Below, in pieces: positions 9,203 through 18,385 of a stretch of 64,000 nt of DNA. The stretch lies in contig NC_017542.1 of the NCBI RefSeq assembly GCF_000237325.1, positions 1,123,501 through 1,187,500 of the forward strand. Reading direction: 5' to 3'. A program made the position numbers and the translations under genes. Position 1 is the first letter of the stretch. Each line of letters opens with the position of its first letter. The notes beneath the pieces were generated by a model that worked only from the letters and a program-made list of their open reading frames with translations, searched no databases and was not told the origin of the DNA. The stretch comes from Paenibacillus polymyxa M1 (GTDB taxonomy: Bacteria; Bacillota; Bacilli; Paenibacillales; Paenibacillaceae).

Positions 9203-9649
9203 ATGAGTACATTTAAAAATTGGTTGAATACAACTAAAAAAGGACTTGGAGACCAGGTCAAGAAATTTAAGAATAAAGATTTTATGGAAGCTGTTGTTGC
9301 AGGTTGTGCATTAGTAGCATTTGCCGACGGTACTATTAGTCCGGAAGAGAAAACAAAAATGGCCGGATACATAAATATTAGTGAAGAATTGAAAGTGTTT
9401 GATATGGGTGAGGTCATCAACCGTTTCAATCACTATGTAGCGAACTTTGAATTTTCACCTGAAATCGGCAAACAGGAAGCATTGAAAGCGATTGGTAAAT
9501 TGAAAGGCAAGCCTGAAGTAGGTCGACTTGTCGTCGGCGTATGCAGTGCGATTGGTGCAGCTGACGGTGACTTTGATGCCAATGAGCAACGGATTGTTGC
9601 TGAGATTTGTGGCGCTCTTGGTTTGAATCCGTCTGAATTTAGTCTGTAA
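9203..9649 (+). CDS. terB: TerB-family tellurite resistance protein
   Basis: 148 residues from the ATG at 9203, which follows GGAGGGAAAT. An in-frame GTG at 9191 would sit inside the ribosome binding site and is rejected. All-helical TerB fold with two acidic metal-binding-like loops, FADGTISPEE and AADGDFDANEQ. TerB proteins are linked to the inner face of the membrane and to TerC in a proposed metal-sensing stress complex. It is the first gene of the ter run. The precise biochemical activity of TerB is not established in the family. Confidence 0.92.
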   Translation: MSTFKNWLNTTKKGLGDQVKKFKNKDFMEAVVAGCALVAFADGTISPEEKTKMAGYINISEELKVFDMGEVINRFNHYVANFEFSPEIGKQEALKAIGKLKGKPEVGRLVVGVCSAIGAADGDFDANEQRIVAEICGALGLNPSEFSL

Positions 9650-9677
9650 ATTTTACGGAAGGGAGGTGTGTTAATCA

Positions 9678-10271
9678 GTGGCTGTAATTAATCTGGTCAA
9701 GGGCCAGAAAATTGATTTAACCAAGGGAAACACAGGACTAACCAAGGTTATAGCCGGATTGGGATGGGACCCAGTGCAGTCCAAAGGATTTTTTGGCTTC
9801 AAGAAGCAACCCAATATTGATTGTGATGCTTCTGCTATTTTGCTGGATGCTAACGGGAAACTAACTCAGTCTGACAATGTAGTATGCTTCCATAATAAAA
9901 AAAGCCCGTGCGGCTCAGTCGTGCATTCCGGTGATAATCTGACCGGACAAGGTGACGGCGATGATGAACAAATTATGATTGACCTGGCACGGATTCCGGC
10001 CAATGTCGATAAAGTGCTTGTTGTTGTGAATATATATGATTGCGTAAACCGGAAACAGGATTTCGGCATGATCGAGAAAGCGTATATCCGCATTCTGGAC
10101 GGTGCCAACTCCAAGGAACTGGTGACGTTTAATTTATCTGATAATTTTGAGGGAATGACTGCGCTGATCTGCGGGGAGCTCTATCGCCACAATGACGAAT
10201 GGAAGTTTGCTGCAATCGGTGCAGGCACCCATGCCGTACATATTGATGTGCTGGCTGAGCGTTACATGTAA
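9678..10271 (+). CDS. TerD-family stress protein, divergent paralog
   Basis: 197 residues with GTG start behind GGGAGGTG. It begins with the TerD signature [14 protein letters not shown] and contains GDGDDEQI, the acidic calcium-binding motif also present in the next two proteins. It differs from them where they carry FDLDxSxFL: here the segment reads NIDCDASAILL after an inserted KGFFGFKKQP stretch. The C-terminal glycine-rich tail of its neighbours is also replaced. TerD domains bind Ca2+ and are proposed to act as metal sensors for a membrane complex with TerC. First of four tandem terD-type genes. Confidence 0.93.
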   Translation: MAVINLVKGQKIDLTKGNTGLTKVIAGLGWDPVQSKGFFGFKKQPNIDCDASAILLDANGKLTQSDNVVCFHNKKSPCGSVVHSGDNLTGQGDGDDEQIMIDLARIPANVDKVLVVVNIYDCVNRKQDFGMIEKAYIRILDGANSKELVTFNLSDNFEGMTALICGELYRHNDEWKFAAIGAGTHAVHIDVLAERYM

Positions 10272-10316
10272 TTTAGGTTGCTCATACAAAACTAATGAGA
10301 AACGGGGTACTTACTC

Positions 10317-10892
10317 ATGGCAATTAACTTATCTAAAGGTCAAAAAATTGATTTGACGAAAACAAACCCAGGTTTGTCCAAAATTATGGTTGGTCTCGGC
10401 TGGGACACCAATAAGTACGATGGTGGTAAGGATTTTGACTTGGACGTATCCGTATTTCTGGCGAATGCGGACGGCAAAGTAGAAACGGAAAAGAACTTCG
10501 TTTTCTTTAATAATCCACAAAACGAGAACGGTTCTGTCGTTCATACCGGAGATAACCGCACAGGTGAAGGTGACGGAGATGACGAGCAAATTAAAGTTGA
10601 TCTGAGCAATGTACCTGCTAACGTAGAAAAGATCGCTTTTACGATTACGATCTATGATGCACAAGAACGCAGCCAAAACTTTGGACAAGTGTCCCGTGCT
10701 TATGCGCGTATTGTAAATGAAGCAAACAACGAAGAATTGGTTCGCTTTGATTTGGGAGAAGATTTCTCGATCGAAACAGGCGTTGTGGTAGGCGAGCTGT
10801 ATCGCCATAGCGGTGAGTGGAAGTTCAATGCCATTGGTAGCGGCTACCAGGATGGTCTTGCAGGGTTGACACGCGATTACGGCTTAGCTTAA
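10317..10892 (+). CDS. terD: TerD-family calcium-binding stress protein
   Basis: 191 residues, typical TerD length. Motifs in order: [17 protein letters not shown] at the N-terminus, [41 protein letters not shown], and the C-terminal [12 protein letters not shown]. The Asp clusters FDLD and DGDDEQ supply the calcium ligands in characterised TerD proteins. A short ACGGGGTACTTACTC leader precedes the ATG. It is very similar to the next gene, so the two probably arose by tandem duplication. Confidence 0.95.
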   Translation: MAINLSKGQKIDLTKTNPGLSKIMVGLGWDTNKYDGGKDFDLDVSVFLANADGKVETEKNFVFFNNPQNENGSVVHTGDNRTGEGDGDDEQIKVDLSNVPANVEKIAFTITIYDAQERSQNFGQVSRAYARIVNEANNEELVRFDLGEDFSIETGVVVGELYRHSGEWKFNAIGSGYQDGLAGLTRDYGLA

Positions 10893-10924
10893 AAAAATCT
10901 ACACGAAGAAGGCAGGTATGCAGT

Positions 10925-11506
10925 ATGACGATTAGTCTTTCGAAAGGACAACGGATTGATCTGACCAAAACAAATCCAGGCTTGACTCGTGTGGTCGTAG
11001 GTCTTGGCTGGGATACCAATAAATACAGTGGCGGCGCAGAATTTGACTTGGATGCTTCGGCTTTCCTGCTATATGAGGACGGTAAAGCGAAGGCAGCTGA
11101 CGATTTTGTATTCTACAATAACCCGACAGGTGGTGCGGGTGCTGTTACTCATACAGGCGATAACCGCACAGGTGAGGGCGACGGGGATGACGAGCAAATT
11201 ATTATTGATTTTGCAAAGATTCCTGCAAACATCCATCGTATCGGGATTACAGTTACGATTTATGACTATGAGGCCCGTGCGCAAAACTTTGGACAAGTGT
11301 CCAATGCTTTTGTACGGGTGGTAGATGCGGCAACGGATCGTGAAGTGTTGCGCTACGATTTGGGAGAAGATTTCTCCACCGAAACAGCTGTGGTATTCTG
11401 TGAATTTTACCGTCACAATGCGGACTGGAAATTCCAGGCTATCGGTAGTGGCTTTGCTGGTGGATTGGGTGCGCTTGCTAAAAACTATGGCTTGGACGCT
11501 CAATAA
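10925..11506 (+). CDS. terD: TerD-family calcium-binding stress protein (tandem paralog)
   Basis: 193 residues with the same motif order as the preceding gene: [41 protein letters not shown] and [10 protein letters not shown]. The start ATG lies behind GAAGGCAGGTATGCAGT. Only 32 bases separate it from the upstream paralog. Same predicted role as a cytoplasmic calcium-dependent stress protein. B. subtilis likewise has several adjacent yceC/D/E paralogs. Confidence 0.95.
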   Translation: MTISLSKGQRIDLTKTNPGLTRVVVGLGWDTNKYSGGAEFDLDASAFLLYEDGKAKAADDFVFYNNPTGGAGAVTHTGDNRTGEGDGDDEQIIIDFAKIPANIHRIGITVTIYDYEARAQNFGQVSNAFVRVVDAATDREVLRYDLGEDFSTETAVVFCEFYRHNADWKFQAIGSGFAGGLGALAKNYGLDAQ

Positions 11507-11607
11507 TATCCACTTGGGGTGGTGTCCAAAGGGCGCTACCCCTTTCTTTTTAAGCCATTGAAGAACGTACGCTGAATACGACAAACGGACAGAAAGGTGA
11601 CACAATC

Positions 11608-12873
11608 ATGGCTGTTATCGTAGTAAAAGGACAGAAGGTGGATTTGACCAAAACGAATCCGGGCCTGAGCCATGTCAACATAGGGATCGGTTGGGAGTCC
11701 TCAGCGGCTCTGGAACTCGATACTTCTGCATTTTTGTTAGGCCCTGGAGGGAAGGTATCGGGCGATGAGGATCTGATCTTCTACAATAATCCGACCACAC
11801 CCTTTATCACCTATTCAGATGGACAACAGTTTGGTGACAAGAAACAGTTTTCGCTGGACCTAACCAGAATACCTTCCCATATCGAGAAGATTGCGTTTAC
11901 GCTGACCATTTATGATGCGGATCAGAAACGGCAAAATTTTGGACAGGTTCAAGGCGGATTTATACGTTTTGTTCATCCGGTTAATGGAGAGGTTTTACGA
12001 TTTAATTTGGATAGTGGCTTTACAGTCGAGACAGCCATTGTGATAGGCGAGCTGTACCGCCATAACGGTGAATGGAAGTTTAACGCGATAGGCGCAGGCT
12101 TTGCTGGTGGATTGGATGCGTTGTGTGAAAATTTCGGCATTGAAGTGGAAAATAATCCGGCTCCTCCGGCGCCAGGACCTACACCACCTCCAGTGCCTCG
12201 GCCAGCACCAACACCGCCACCTGCACCTCCTGTTCCAAAGCCAGAGCCATCTGCAACTCCGGTGAATCTGAATCTGCGGAAAATTGAGCTGAAGAAAAAG
12301 GGCGACACTATTAACCTGAAAAAAGGCTCAGGCGGATTAGGTGAAATCCTAATCAATCTGAACTGGAATCAGGTACAGCAGAGTAAGGGCTTTTTCAGTC
12401 GTGGCTCCAAGGGTGTCGATCTGGACCTGGGCTGCTTGTATGAGATGAAGAACGGGGATAAAGGTGTCGTTCAGGCGCTTGGGGAAGTTTTCGGTTCTCT
12501 GAATCGCTTCCCGTACATTGCTCTGGATGGTGACGACCGTACAGGCTCTGTGAAAACAGGGGAGAATCTTCGTATTAACGGTGCCAAAATTTCTGAAATT
12601 AGGCGAATTTTGGTGTTTACCTTCATTTATGAAGGAGTCACGAACTGGTCACAAGCAGACGGGGTAGTCACGCTGTACCAAAAGGACGGGCCAGACATTA
12701 TCGTTCATATGAATGAACATGACAATCGCAAAGGGATGTGTGCGATTGCAATGATCCAAAATGTGAACGATGAAACGTTTAGTATTGAGAGACTCGTACA
12801 GTTTTATGGCGGTCATCGTGAAATGGATCAGGCATATAACTGGGGCATGCGCTGGACGCAGGGGAGTAAATAA
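11608..12873 (+). CDS. Double-TerD-domain protein with proline-rich linker (TerA-like)
   Basis: 421 residues. The first TerD domain (about 1-175) keeps [16 protein letters not shown] and GELYRHNGEWKF but lacks the GDGDDEQ acidic motif (the equivalent stretch is SDGQQFGDKKQ). A Pro-rich linker (about 181-220) is built of PAP/PPP/PVP repeats. A second, more divergent TerD-like domain (about 222-415) carries GDTINLKKGSGGL, GVDLDLGCLY and ALDGDDRTGS. Such double proteins are usual in ter operons. The motif loss suggests that only one half keeps a full metal site. Confidence 0.92.
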   Translation: MAVIVVKGQKVDLTKTNPGLSHVNIGIGWESSAALELDTSAFLLGPGGKVSGDEDLIFYNNPTTPFITYSDGQQFGDKKQFSLDLTRIPSHIEKIAFTLTIYDADQKRQNFGQVQGGFIRFVHPVNGEVLRFNLDSGFTVETAIVIGELYRHNGEWKFNAIGAGFAGGLDALCENFGIEVENNPAPPAPGPTPPPVPRPAPTPPPAPPVPKPEPSATPVNLNLRKIELKKKGDTINLKKGSGGLGEILINLNWNQVQQSKGFFSRGSKGVDLDLGCLYEMKNGDKGVVQALGEVFGSLNRFPYIALDGDDRTGSVKTGENLRINGAKISEIRRILVFTFIYEGVTNWSQADGVVTLYQKDGPDIIVHMNEHDNRKGMCAIAMIQNVNDETFSIERLVQFYGGHREMDQAYNWGMRWTQGSK

Positions 12874-12899
12874 ATTGAATTATCGGAGGCACTCTTTTC

Positions 12900-13634
12900 A
12901 TGTTGAATGATTTATTTAAAAATATCAGCGAGAACTACGGCCATTTCTTTTCATGGAGTGATGTGGTAGGTACGCTTACTGACCCGGTGAGTTGGGGGAT
13001 TATTGGAACTCTCATTTTGCTGGAAGGTCTTTTGTCGGCGGATAACGCCTTGGTTCTCGCAGTTATGGTTAAGCATTTACCGAAGGAGCAGCAAAAGAGA
13101 GCCTTATTTTACGGGATTTTAGGTGCGTATATATTCAGATTCCTGGCCATCGGCTTGGGTACATTCCTGATTAAGTTCACGCTGATTAAGGTACTGGGTG
13201 CGGCTTATCTGCTCTACATCGCTTATAAGGGCTTATTCAAGTCCGAGGGTGATGGAGAAGTGAAGAACAAACCTACTTCTTTCTGGAAAACCGTATTAAT
13301 GGTCGAACTGATGGATATTGCCTTCAGTATTGACAGTGTCATTGCCGCTTTTGGTGTGAGCGAGAAAGTATGGGTTCTGTTCCTGGGTGGTATACTCGGC
13401 GTTCTGATGATGCGTGGTGTTGCACAAGTGTTCCTCAAGCTCATTGATAAATTTCCGGAACTGGAACAGACAGCCTTTATTATGATCGCCATTATCGGGG
13501 GTAAAATGCTGGCTGCTGCTTTTGGCTTTCACATGTCGCAAGTATTATTCTTCGGCATTTTGATTGCCGTCTTTGTAGGCACAATGATTCTTAGCTCGGC
13601 AAAAAGAAAGAAAAAGGCCGACAAAGAGGCTTAA
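12900..13634 (+). CDS. TerC-family integral membrane protein
   Basis: 244 residues with seven or eight hydrophobic segments. Conserved acidic membrane motifs are LLEGLLSADNALVLAV near the N-terminus and ELMDIAFSIDSVIAAF in the middle, both typical of TerC/Alx proteins, followed by a lysine-rich C-terminus. A CGGAGG site precedes the ATG. TerC is the membrane anchor of the proposed TerB/TerD complex and is related to Mn2+-homeostasis proteins. A strong terminator follows, so the TerB-TerD-TerC run is probably one transcript. Confidence 0.92.
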   Translation: MLNDLFKNISENYGHFFSWSDVVGTLTDPVSWGIIGTLILLEGLLSADNALVLAVMVKHLPKEQQKRALFYGILGAYIFRFLAIGLGTFLIKFTLIKVLGAAYLLYIAYKGLFKSEGDGEVKNKPTSFWKTVLMVELMDIAFSIDSVIAAFGVSEKVWVLFLGGILGVLMMRGVAQVFLKLIDKFPELEQTAFIMIAIIGGKMLAAAFGFHMSQVLFFGILIAVFVGTMILSSAKRKKKADKEA

Positions 13635-13649
13635 TGTACAAAGTATAGC

Positions 13650-13686
13650 GAAATCCCTCCTGAAACTAAGGGGGGATTTCTTTTAT
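13650..13686 (+). terminator. Rho-independent terminator after terC
   Basis: Stem GAAATCCC...GGGATTTC (13650-13680) followed by TTTTAT. Confidence 0.8.
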
Positions 13687-13741
13687 ACCCGAGGCACAGG
13701 GCTTCAATCAGGCAAGAAAGAGCAAGAGGAGGGGAAGGGCC

Positions 13742-14989
13742 CTGAAATATTTTAATGATTTAACCTCTGAGGAAGTAGAAGCGATCTTTTGTACTCCACC
13801 GATGGAGTTTCATAACCGTTCACCCAAAAGTATATTGGCTTATGCCATAGGAGCGGCTTTGTACATGCCGGCGACTCGCTTGGAAGTAGCGGAAGAGATC
13901 AAGAATGGAAAGCATGAAGGACTAACAACGGTCATTCTGGATTTGGAGGATGCTATAGGGGATCAGCAGGTCGGACAGGCTGAAGAATCGCTGGCACAGC
14001 AACTGTTTCAACTATTGTCCTATGTACGGACAGGGATGATGAGTGAACAGCAATTACCTTTGCTGTTTGTACGTGTGCGATCTGTGGAACAGCTGGAACG
14101 ACTGCTGAACAGTTTGGGAGAAGCCCTGGAGCTGCTTACGGGCTTTGTCCTCCCCAAGTTCTCCTCTGATAATGGACGGGCGTATTTTGCACTCATTGCT
14201 GAGTATAACCGGACTATGCATACAGGGGCAGGAGACGCAAGCCGCACGCCTGTGTTGTATGGATTGCCGATTCTTGAAAGCTCTAAAATTATTTATCGGG
14301 AAACCCGTTGGAAAGAGCTGCTGGCGATAAAAGAAATTTTGGACGAGGTTCAGGAATATGTGCTGAATGTACGAATTGGGGCTACTGATTTCTCCAGTCT
14401 GTATGGGCTGAGACGCAGCCCGGATATTACGATTTATGAGATTGCCGTCATTCGGGACTGCATCGCAGATATTATTAACTTGTTCGGACGCGTGGACTCG
14501 GACTATGTCATTTCCGGTCCTGTATGGGAATATTTCTCTCACCGGGAACGTATCTTTAAACCTCAATTAAGAGTGTCGCCTTTTGAAGACGCATTTGGGA
14601 AGCCGGGGCGCTACTTGCGAATGGACTTCATCTCAGATGCAGTGGATGGGCTGATTCGCGAAGTTATGATGGATAAAGAGAATGGGATTATTGGCAAAAC
14701 GATTATTCATCCGTCCCACATTAAGCCGGTACAGGCCATGTATGCGGTGACCCATGAAGAGTATATGGATGCACTTGAGATTGTTGAACGTAACGACGGT
14801 AGTCTGGGTGTATTCAAGAGCACCTATGCCAACAAAATGAATGAAATTAAGCCTCATTTGAATTGGGCTTATCGTATTATAAATAGATCTAAAGTATACG
14901 GGGTGTTACATGAACAACAACATTTTGTCAGTCTCTTACCCAACCACGAAAACACATCTGCTGCCAATTCTGGAGCAGTTCAGCGTTAA
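13742..14989 (+). CDS. CitE/HpcH-HpaI-like lyase of the Ter biosynthetic module
   Basis: An aldolase/citrate-lyase-like TIM barrel with ILDLEDAIGD near the N-terminus and later EILDEVQ and VRIGATDFSSLYGLRR. The first ATG is at 13802. The frame is open 20 codons further up to a CTG at 13742, which sits seven bases after GGAGGGG, and the extra residues KYFNDLTSEEVEAIF...PP look like the conserved N-terminus of this family. A CTG start is therefore preferred, with 13802 as the alternative. It opens the gene set described with ter genes for making a nucleoside-like metabolite. Its 3' end overlaps the next gene by 80 bases. Confidence 0.85.
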   Translation: MKYFNDLTSEEVEAIFCTPPMEFHNRSPKSILAYAIGAALYMPATRLEVAEEIKNGKHEGLTTVILDLEDAIGDQQVGQAEESLAQQLFQLLSYVRTGMMSEQQLPLLFVRVRSVEQLERLLNSLGEALELLTGFVLPKFSSDNGRAYFALIAEYNRTMHTGAGDASRTPVLYGLPILESSKIIYRETRWKELLAIKEILDEVQEYVLNVRIGATDFSSLYGLRRSPDITIYEIAVIRDCIADIINLFGRVDSDYVISGPVWEYFSHRERIFKPQLRVSPFEDAFGKPGRYLRMDFISDAVDGLIREVMMDKENGIIGKTIIHPSHIKPVQAMYAVTHEEYMDALEIVERNDGSLGVFKSTYANKMNEIKPHLNWAYRIINRSKVYGVLHEQQHFVSLLPNHENTSAANSGAVQR

Positions 14990-16388
14990 AATTACGGAAA
15001 CTCATAATCCATTCTGTCTTCCTGTGGACAAGCTGTTTGCGATGGCGGCACGGGTCAACAAAAAGCGTTCGTTTTTGTTTGTCAGCAAGGTGCTGGGCAA
15101 GCATATTCCGGTAAATCCATACACCTCTCTGTTAAGTGGGGCAGCACTGGCAATCCTGCTATATAAAGAGCTTGTCCCACAGTCAGGACAACAGATGGAT
15201 AAACTGATTAGAGAGGCCGTTAGAGGACTTCTTGATTCGAATTATGCGAAAGAGGCCTATGAAAAGCTGATGGATGAACGTTTGTCTTTTGCTTTTCCAG
15301 AGCCAATCAAGTTTGTAGGTTTTGCCGAGACGGCTACAGCACTGGGGCACAGCATGTATCGGTTGTTTGATAACGGTGCTACATATATTCATACGACACG
15401 CGAGGATATTCCGGGCCTTCGGCCTATTATTCGGTTTGAAGAAGAGCATTCGCACGCTGTTGATCATCGTTGTTATGCACTGAATGAGGATGCTTTTGCT
15501 GGAGATGGACCCATTGTGCTGGTAGATGATGAGATTACGACAGGAAAAACAACGCTTAATATTATACGGGATATTCAGGAGCATTTTCCGCGCAAACAAT
15601 ATGTGATAGCTTCGTTATTGGACTGGCGGACAGACAGCGATGAGCAGGCTTTTGCCGATCTGGAAGCAGAGCTAGGTATTAGGATTACGCCTCTAAGTTT
15701 ACTCAAAGGAAAGATAGAAATACAGGGAGCACCGATACTGGACCACACAGAATATGCCGGACAGACTGGAAACGCTGAGCATGCAGCCACTAGTACTGCG
15801 GAGGTTAACAAAGATTTTTCTGGAGTAGTTGACCACTGTCTTGAAAAGGATGCTTCCGCTTTTGAGCGAGTATCACATAGCTCCCTATCAACCGACGGGT
15901 ACGCCAATACAACTCCTTATCTTAAATATACAGGTCGTTTTGGTCTACAATCCGCTGATAACCCAGCGCTGGATGCAGAAATCACGCGTACAGCTGAACG
16001 ACTGAACCAACTTCGTTCAGGGCAACGCACACTGGTAATGGGTACGGGTGAATTCATGTACATTCCTATGCGCATTGCTGCGGAGTTAGGCCCGGATGTT
16101 TATTACCAATCGACGACACGCAGCCCGGTGTATCCCCACCGGGAAGAAGAGTATGGCGTCGCTTGTGGTGTGACCTATCCCTCGCCTGAGGACAGTACGG
16201 TAGGCAATTTTATTTATAATGTAGAGCCCGGTCAGTATGACGAAATATTCGTTTTGCTGGAAAGAGAGTCGGACCCAGAGCGAATGAAGCCCATGCTGGA
16301 TGCATTGAGCTGTCTGGGCTGTGATAAAGTGCATGTCGTTTATTTTAACAGTTTAACTATGAAGGAGAGTAAAGGAGCGCGGATATGA
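14910..16388 (+). CDS. Phosphoribosyltransferase with C-terminal TRSP domain
   Basis: 492 residues. The PRPP-binding loop of type I phosphoribosyltransferases is clear: IVLVDDEITTGKTT at about 202-215. The C-terminal part has STTRSPVYPHREEEYGV (about 400), the motif that names the TRSP domain. The start ATG follows GGGGTGTTAC and lies 80 bases inside the previous gene in another frame. The N-terminus MAARVNKKRSFLFVSKVLGK is family-like, so the overlap is real. Predicted role: transfer of phosphoribose to an unknown base or acid in the Ter-linked metabolite pathway. The acceptor is unknown. Confidence 0.9.
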   Translation: MNNNILSVSYPTTKTHLLPILEQFSVKITETHNPFCLPVDKLFAMAARVNKKRSFLFVSKVLGKHIPVNPYTSLLSGAALAILLYKELVPQSGQQMDKLIREAVRGLLDSNYAKEAYEKLMDERLSFAFPEPIKFVGFAETATALGHSMYRLFDNGATYIHTTREDIPGLRPIIRFEEEHSHAVDHRCYALNEDAFAGDGPIVLVDDEITTGKTTLNIIRDIQEHFPRKQYVIASLLDWRTDSDEQAFADLEAELGIRITPLSLLKGKIEIQGAPILDHTEYAGQTGNAEHAATSTAEVNKDFSGVVDHCLEKDASAFERVSHSSLSTDGYANTTPYLKYTGRFGLQSADNPALDAEITRTAERLNQLRSGQRTLVMGTGEFMYIPMRIAAELGPDVYYQSTTRSPVYPHREEEYGVACGVTYPSPEDSTVGNFIYNVEPGQYDEIFVLLERESDPERMKPMLDALSCLGCDKVHVVYFNSLTMKESKGARI

Positions 16389-17536
16389 AGCAAGCACTCA
16401 TGGAGCAAATACAGCAGAAGAACATTCATCCGCCCGTACCGCTAGGCAGTTATCCTGCCTCGGATGTCACTTTTTTATTGAAGGATTTGAGCCGGGTTGC
16501 GTTGGAAAAAGGGACGGAGGATCGGGAAGAGGCGATACAGTCTGGAGTCCATTATTCAGAAATGCTGCCTGTGGAATACCAGCCCACAGCAGAGTATATT
16601 GGATTGTTTCACGAAACGCTTGCCCAATCTGCCCAAAAGGTTGCATTAGCGGCAGCTTCTGTGGCTGAGATGATTGTGAGAAAAAGAGGTCTGAACACGG
16701 CGATTGTTTCTCTTGCCAGAGCGGGAACGCCCATTGGCATCCTGATCAAGCGTTATATTGACTGGAAGTATGGCGTATCCTTGCCGCATTACAGTATTTC
16801 TATTATTCGTGGCAAAGGTATTGACCGGAATGCTATTTTGTACATTTTACAGCAGCATGGACTGGGGATTGAACTTCAGTTTGTCGATGGCTGGACGGGG
16901 AAAGGCGCCATTCGTCAGGTGTTGATCGAGGCCTGCCGTGAAATGAATGCAGATTACGGGCTACGCCTAAATGATGATCTGGCAGTGCTAGCCGATCCGG
17001 GCAGCTGCTCGGAGACCTTTGGTACACGAGAAGATTATTTGATCCCGAGCGCTTGTCTGAATTCAACCGTATCGGGTCTGATGAGCCGGACGGTACTTCG
17101 GGACGATCTGATAGGTGCGGACGATTTTCATGGGGCTAAATTTTATGAATCCTGGCGTTCAGTGGATCAATCCAATACGTTTGTGGATACGGTATCCGGT
17201 TACTTTCAATCCGTGGCTGAAACGGCGGCTGCATATGCGGAACAGATGACATTGAATCCGCCTGTCGTGACGTGGCAGGGCTTACGGGATATTGAGGCGA
17301 TTCAGCAGGCATTTGGTATTCGGGATATCAATCTGGTCAAGCCGGGAGTGGGGGAGACGACTCGCGTATTGCTCCGCAGGGTGCCGTGGAAAATTCTGAT
17401 TGACCGTGAAGATAATCCGAATCTTCAGCATATTATGCTGCTGGCCAAGGATCGTGGAGTGCCTGTAGAGGTATTTGAAGGATTGACCTATTCCTGTTGC
17501 GGGATCATCAAGCCGCTTAAAGGGGGACAAGAATGA
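16385..17536 (+). CDS. StiP-type protein with C-terminal PELOTA domain
   Basis: 383 residues. Overlaps the previous stop by four bases (ATGA). The N-terminal two thirds carries LPVEYQPTAEYI and SLARAGTPIGILIKRY, found in StiP 'cysteine protease' or PRTase-like proteins of ter islands, then HYSISIIRGKGID. The C-terminal 70 residues (VKPGVGETTRVLLRR...LLAKDRGVPVEVF) match the PELOTA RNA-binding-like domain. The annotation as protease comes from domain databases. The Ter literature treats these proteins as part of metabolite synthesis, so the activity is open. Confidence 0.85.
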   Translation: MKQALMEQIQQKNIHPPVPLGSYPASDVTFLLKDLSRVALEKGTEDREEAIQSGVHYSEMLPVEYQPTAEYIGLFHETLAQSAQKVALAAASVAEMIVRKRGLNTAIVSLARAGTPIGILIKRYIDWKYGVSLPHYSISIIRGKGIDRNAILYILQQHGLGIELQFVDGWTGKGAIRQVLIEACREMNADYGLRLNDDLAVLADPGSCSETFGTREDYLIPSACLNSTVSGLMSRTVLRDDLIGADDFHGAKFYESWRSVDQSNTFVDTVSGYFQSVAETAAAYAEQMTLNPPVVTWQGLRDIEAIQQAFGIRDINLVKPGVGETTRVLLRRVPWKILIDREDNPNLQHIMLLAKDRGVPVEVFEGLTYSCCGIIKPLKGGQE

Positions 17537-18360
17537 TCTACGCAAGTGATCTGGATCAGACACTGATTTATTCCAAACGTTCGCTTGGCGTGCCACTGGA
17601 GTCCCCTGGTCTGCTGCCTGCGGAACAGATCGACGGGGCGACGTCGGCCTTTATTTCTGCACAAGCTTTACAATGGCTCAAGACATTACCGGCAGATGTC
17701 ATGTTTATGCCTGTGACGACTCGGACCATGGAACAGTATAGACGAATCACCGTGTTTCAGACGGAGCTGGTTCCCGCATATGCCGTGACGAGTAACGGCG
17801 GAAACATCATCGTCGGAGGCGAGGTGGACCGAGAGTGGAATCGGCGTATTCACGAACAAGTACGCCGCGATGGTGCTCATGCGGAAGAAGCACGTCAGGT
17901 GTTCGGACAGGTGCTGCATGAGGACTGGGTCGTAAGCGAGCGTTTTTGCGATGAACTATTTTATGCTTTCGTGATTGAACGGGATCGTATGCCGCTGGAA
18001 CAGGTGCTGGAGAAGGCGCGGATGATGCATGAAATGGGCTGGGAGGTATCCATTCAAGGCCGTAAAGTGTATCTGGTGCCTGCGGCCGTGAATAAACAGG
18101 CAGCTGTGGAGCATATCCGCAACCTTACCAATGGGGGAGCTGTGGTTGCATCCGGTGACTCTTTACTGGACCGTTGTCTGCTGGATTATGCCGACTATGC
18201 GATTGCCCCGCGTCATGGTGAATTGTATCGGGAACAGCTGCGGGATAAGCTAGAGGTCAACTACCGATTTACGGAAGTGTCGGGGGTTTATGCAGCAGAT
18301 GAAATTATGGAATATGTCTATGAAGTGCACGGGAGCATATCAGCGGCTCGTACTTCATGA
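17533..18360 (+). CDS. HAD-superfamily phosphatase of the Ter module
   Basis: 275 residues, again with a four-base ATGA overlap with the gene before it. HAD motif I is DLDQTLIYS (residues 6-14), motif II PVTTRTMEQY, and motif IV ASGDSLLDRCLLDYAD. The Cof-like cap lies between motifs II and IV. A magnesium-dependent phosphatase is expected, probably acting on the phosphorylated intermediate formed by the phosphoribosyltransferase. The pathway assignment is inferred from gene order. Confidence 0.88.
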   Translation: MIYASDLDQTLIYSKRSLGVPLESPGLLPAEQIDGATSAFISAQALQWLKTLPADVMFMPVTTRTMEQYRRITVFQTELVPAYAVTSNGGNIIVGGEVDREWNRRIHEQVRRDGAHAEEARQVFGQVLHEDWVVSERFCDELFYAFVIERDRMPLEQVLEKARMMHEMGWEVSIQGRKVYLVPAAVNKQAAVEHIRNLTNGGAVVASGDSLLDRCLLDYADYAIAPRHGELYREQLRDKLEVNYRFTEVSGVYAADEIMEYVYEVHGSISAARTS

Positions 18361-18385
18361 TTAAAATAGTAGGGGACGTGGCGCT

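Noticed and set aside
11973..12356. Glycine-rich minus-strand frame at the proline-rich linker of the double-TerD gene
   Set aside because: It arises because the complement of proline codons reads as glycine; no independent support.
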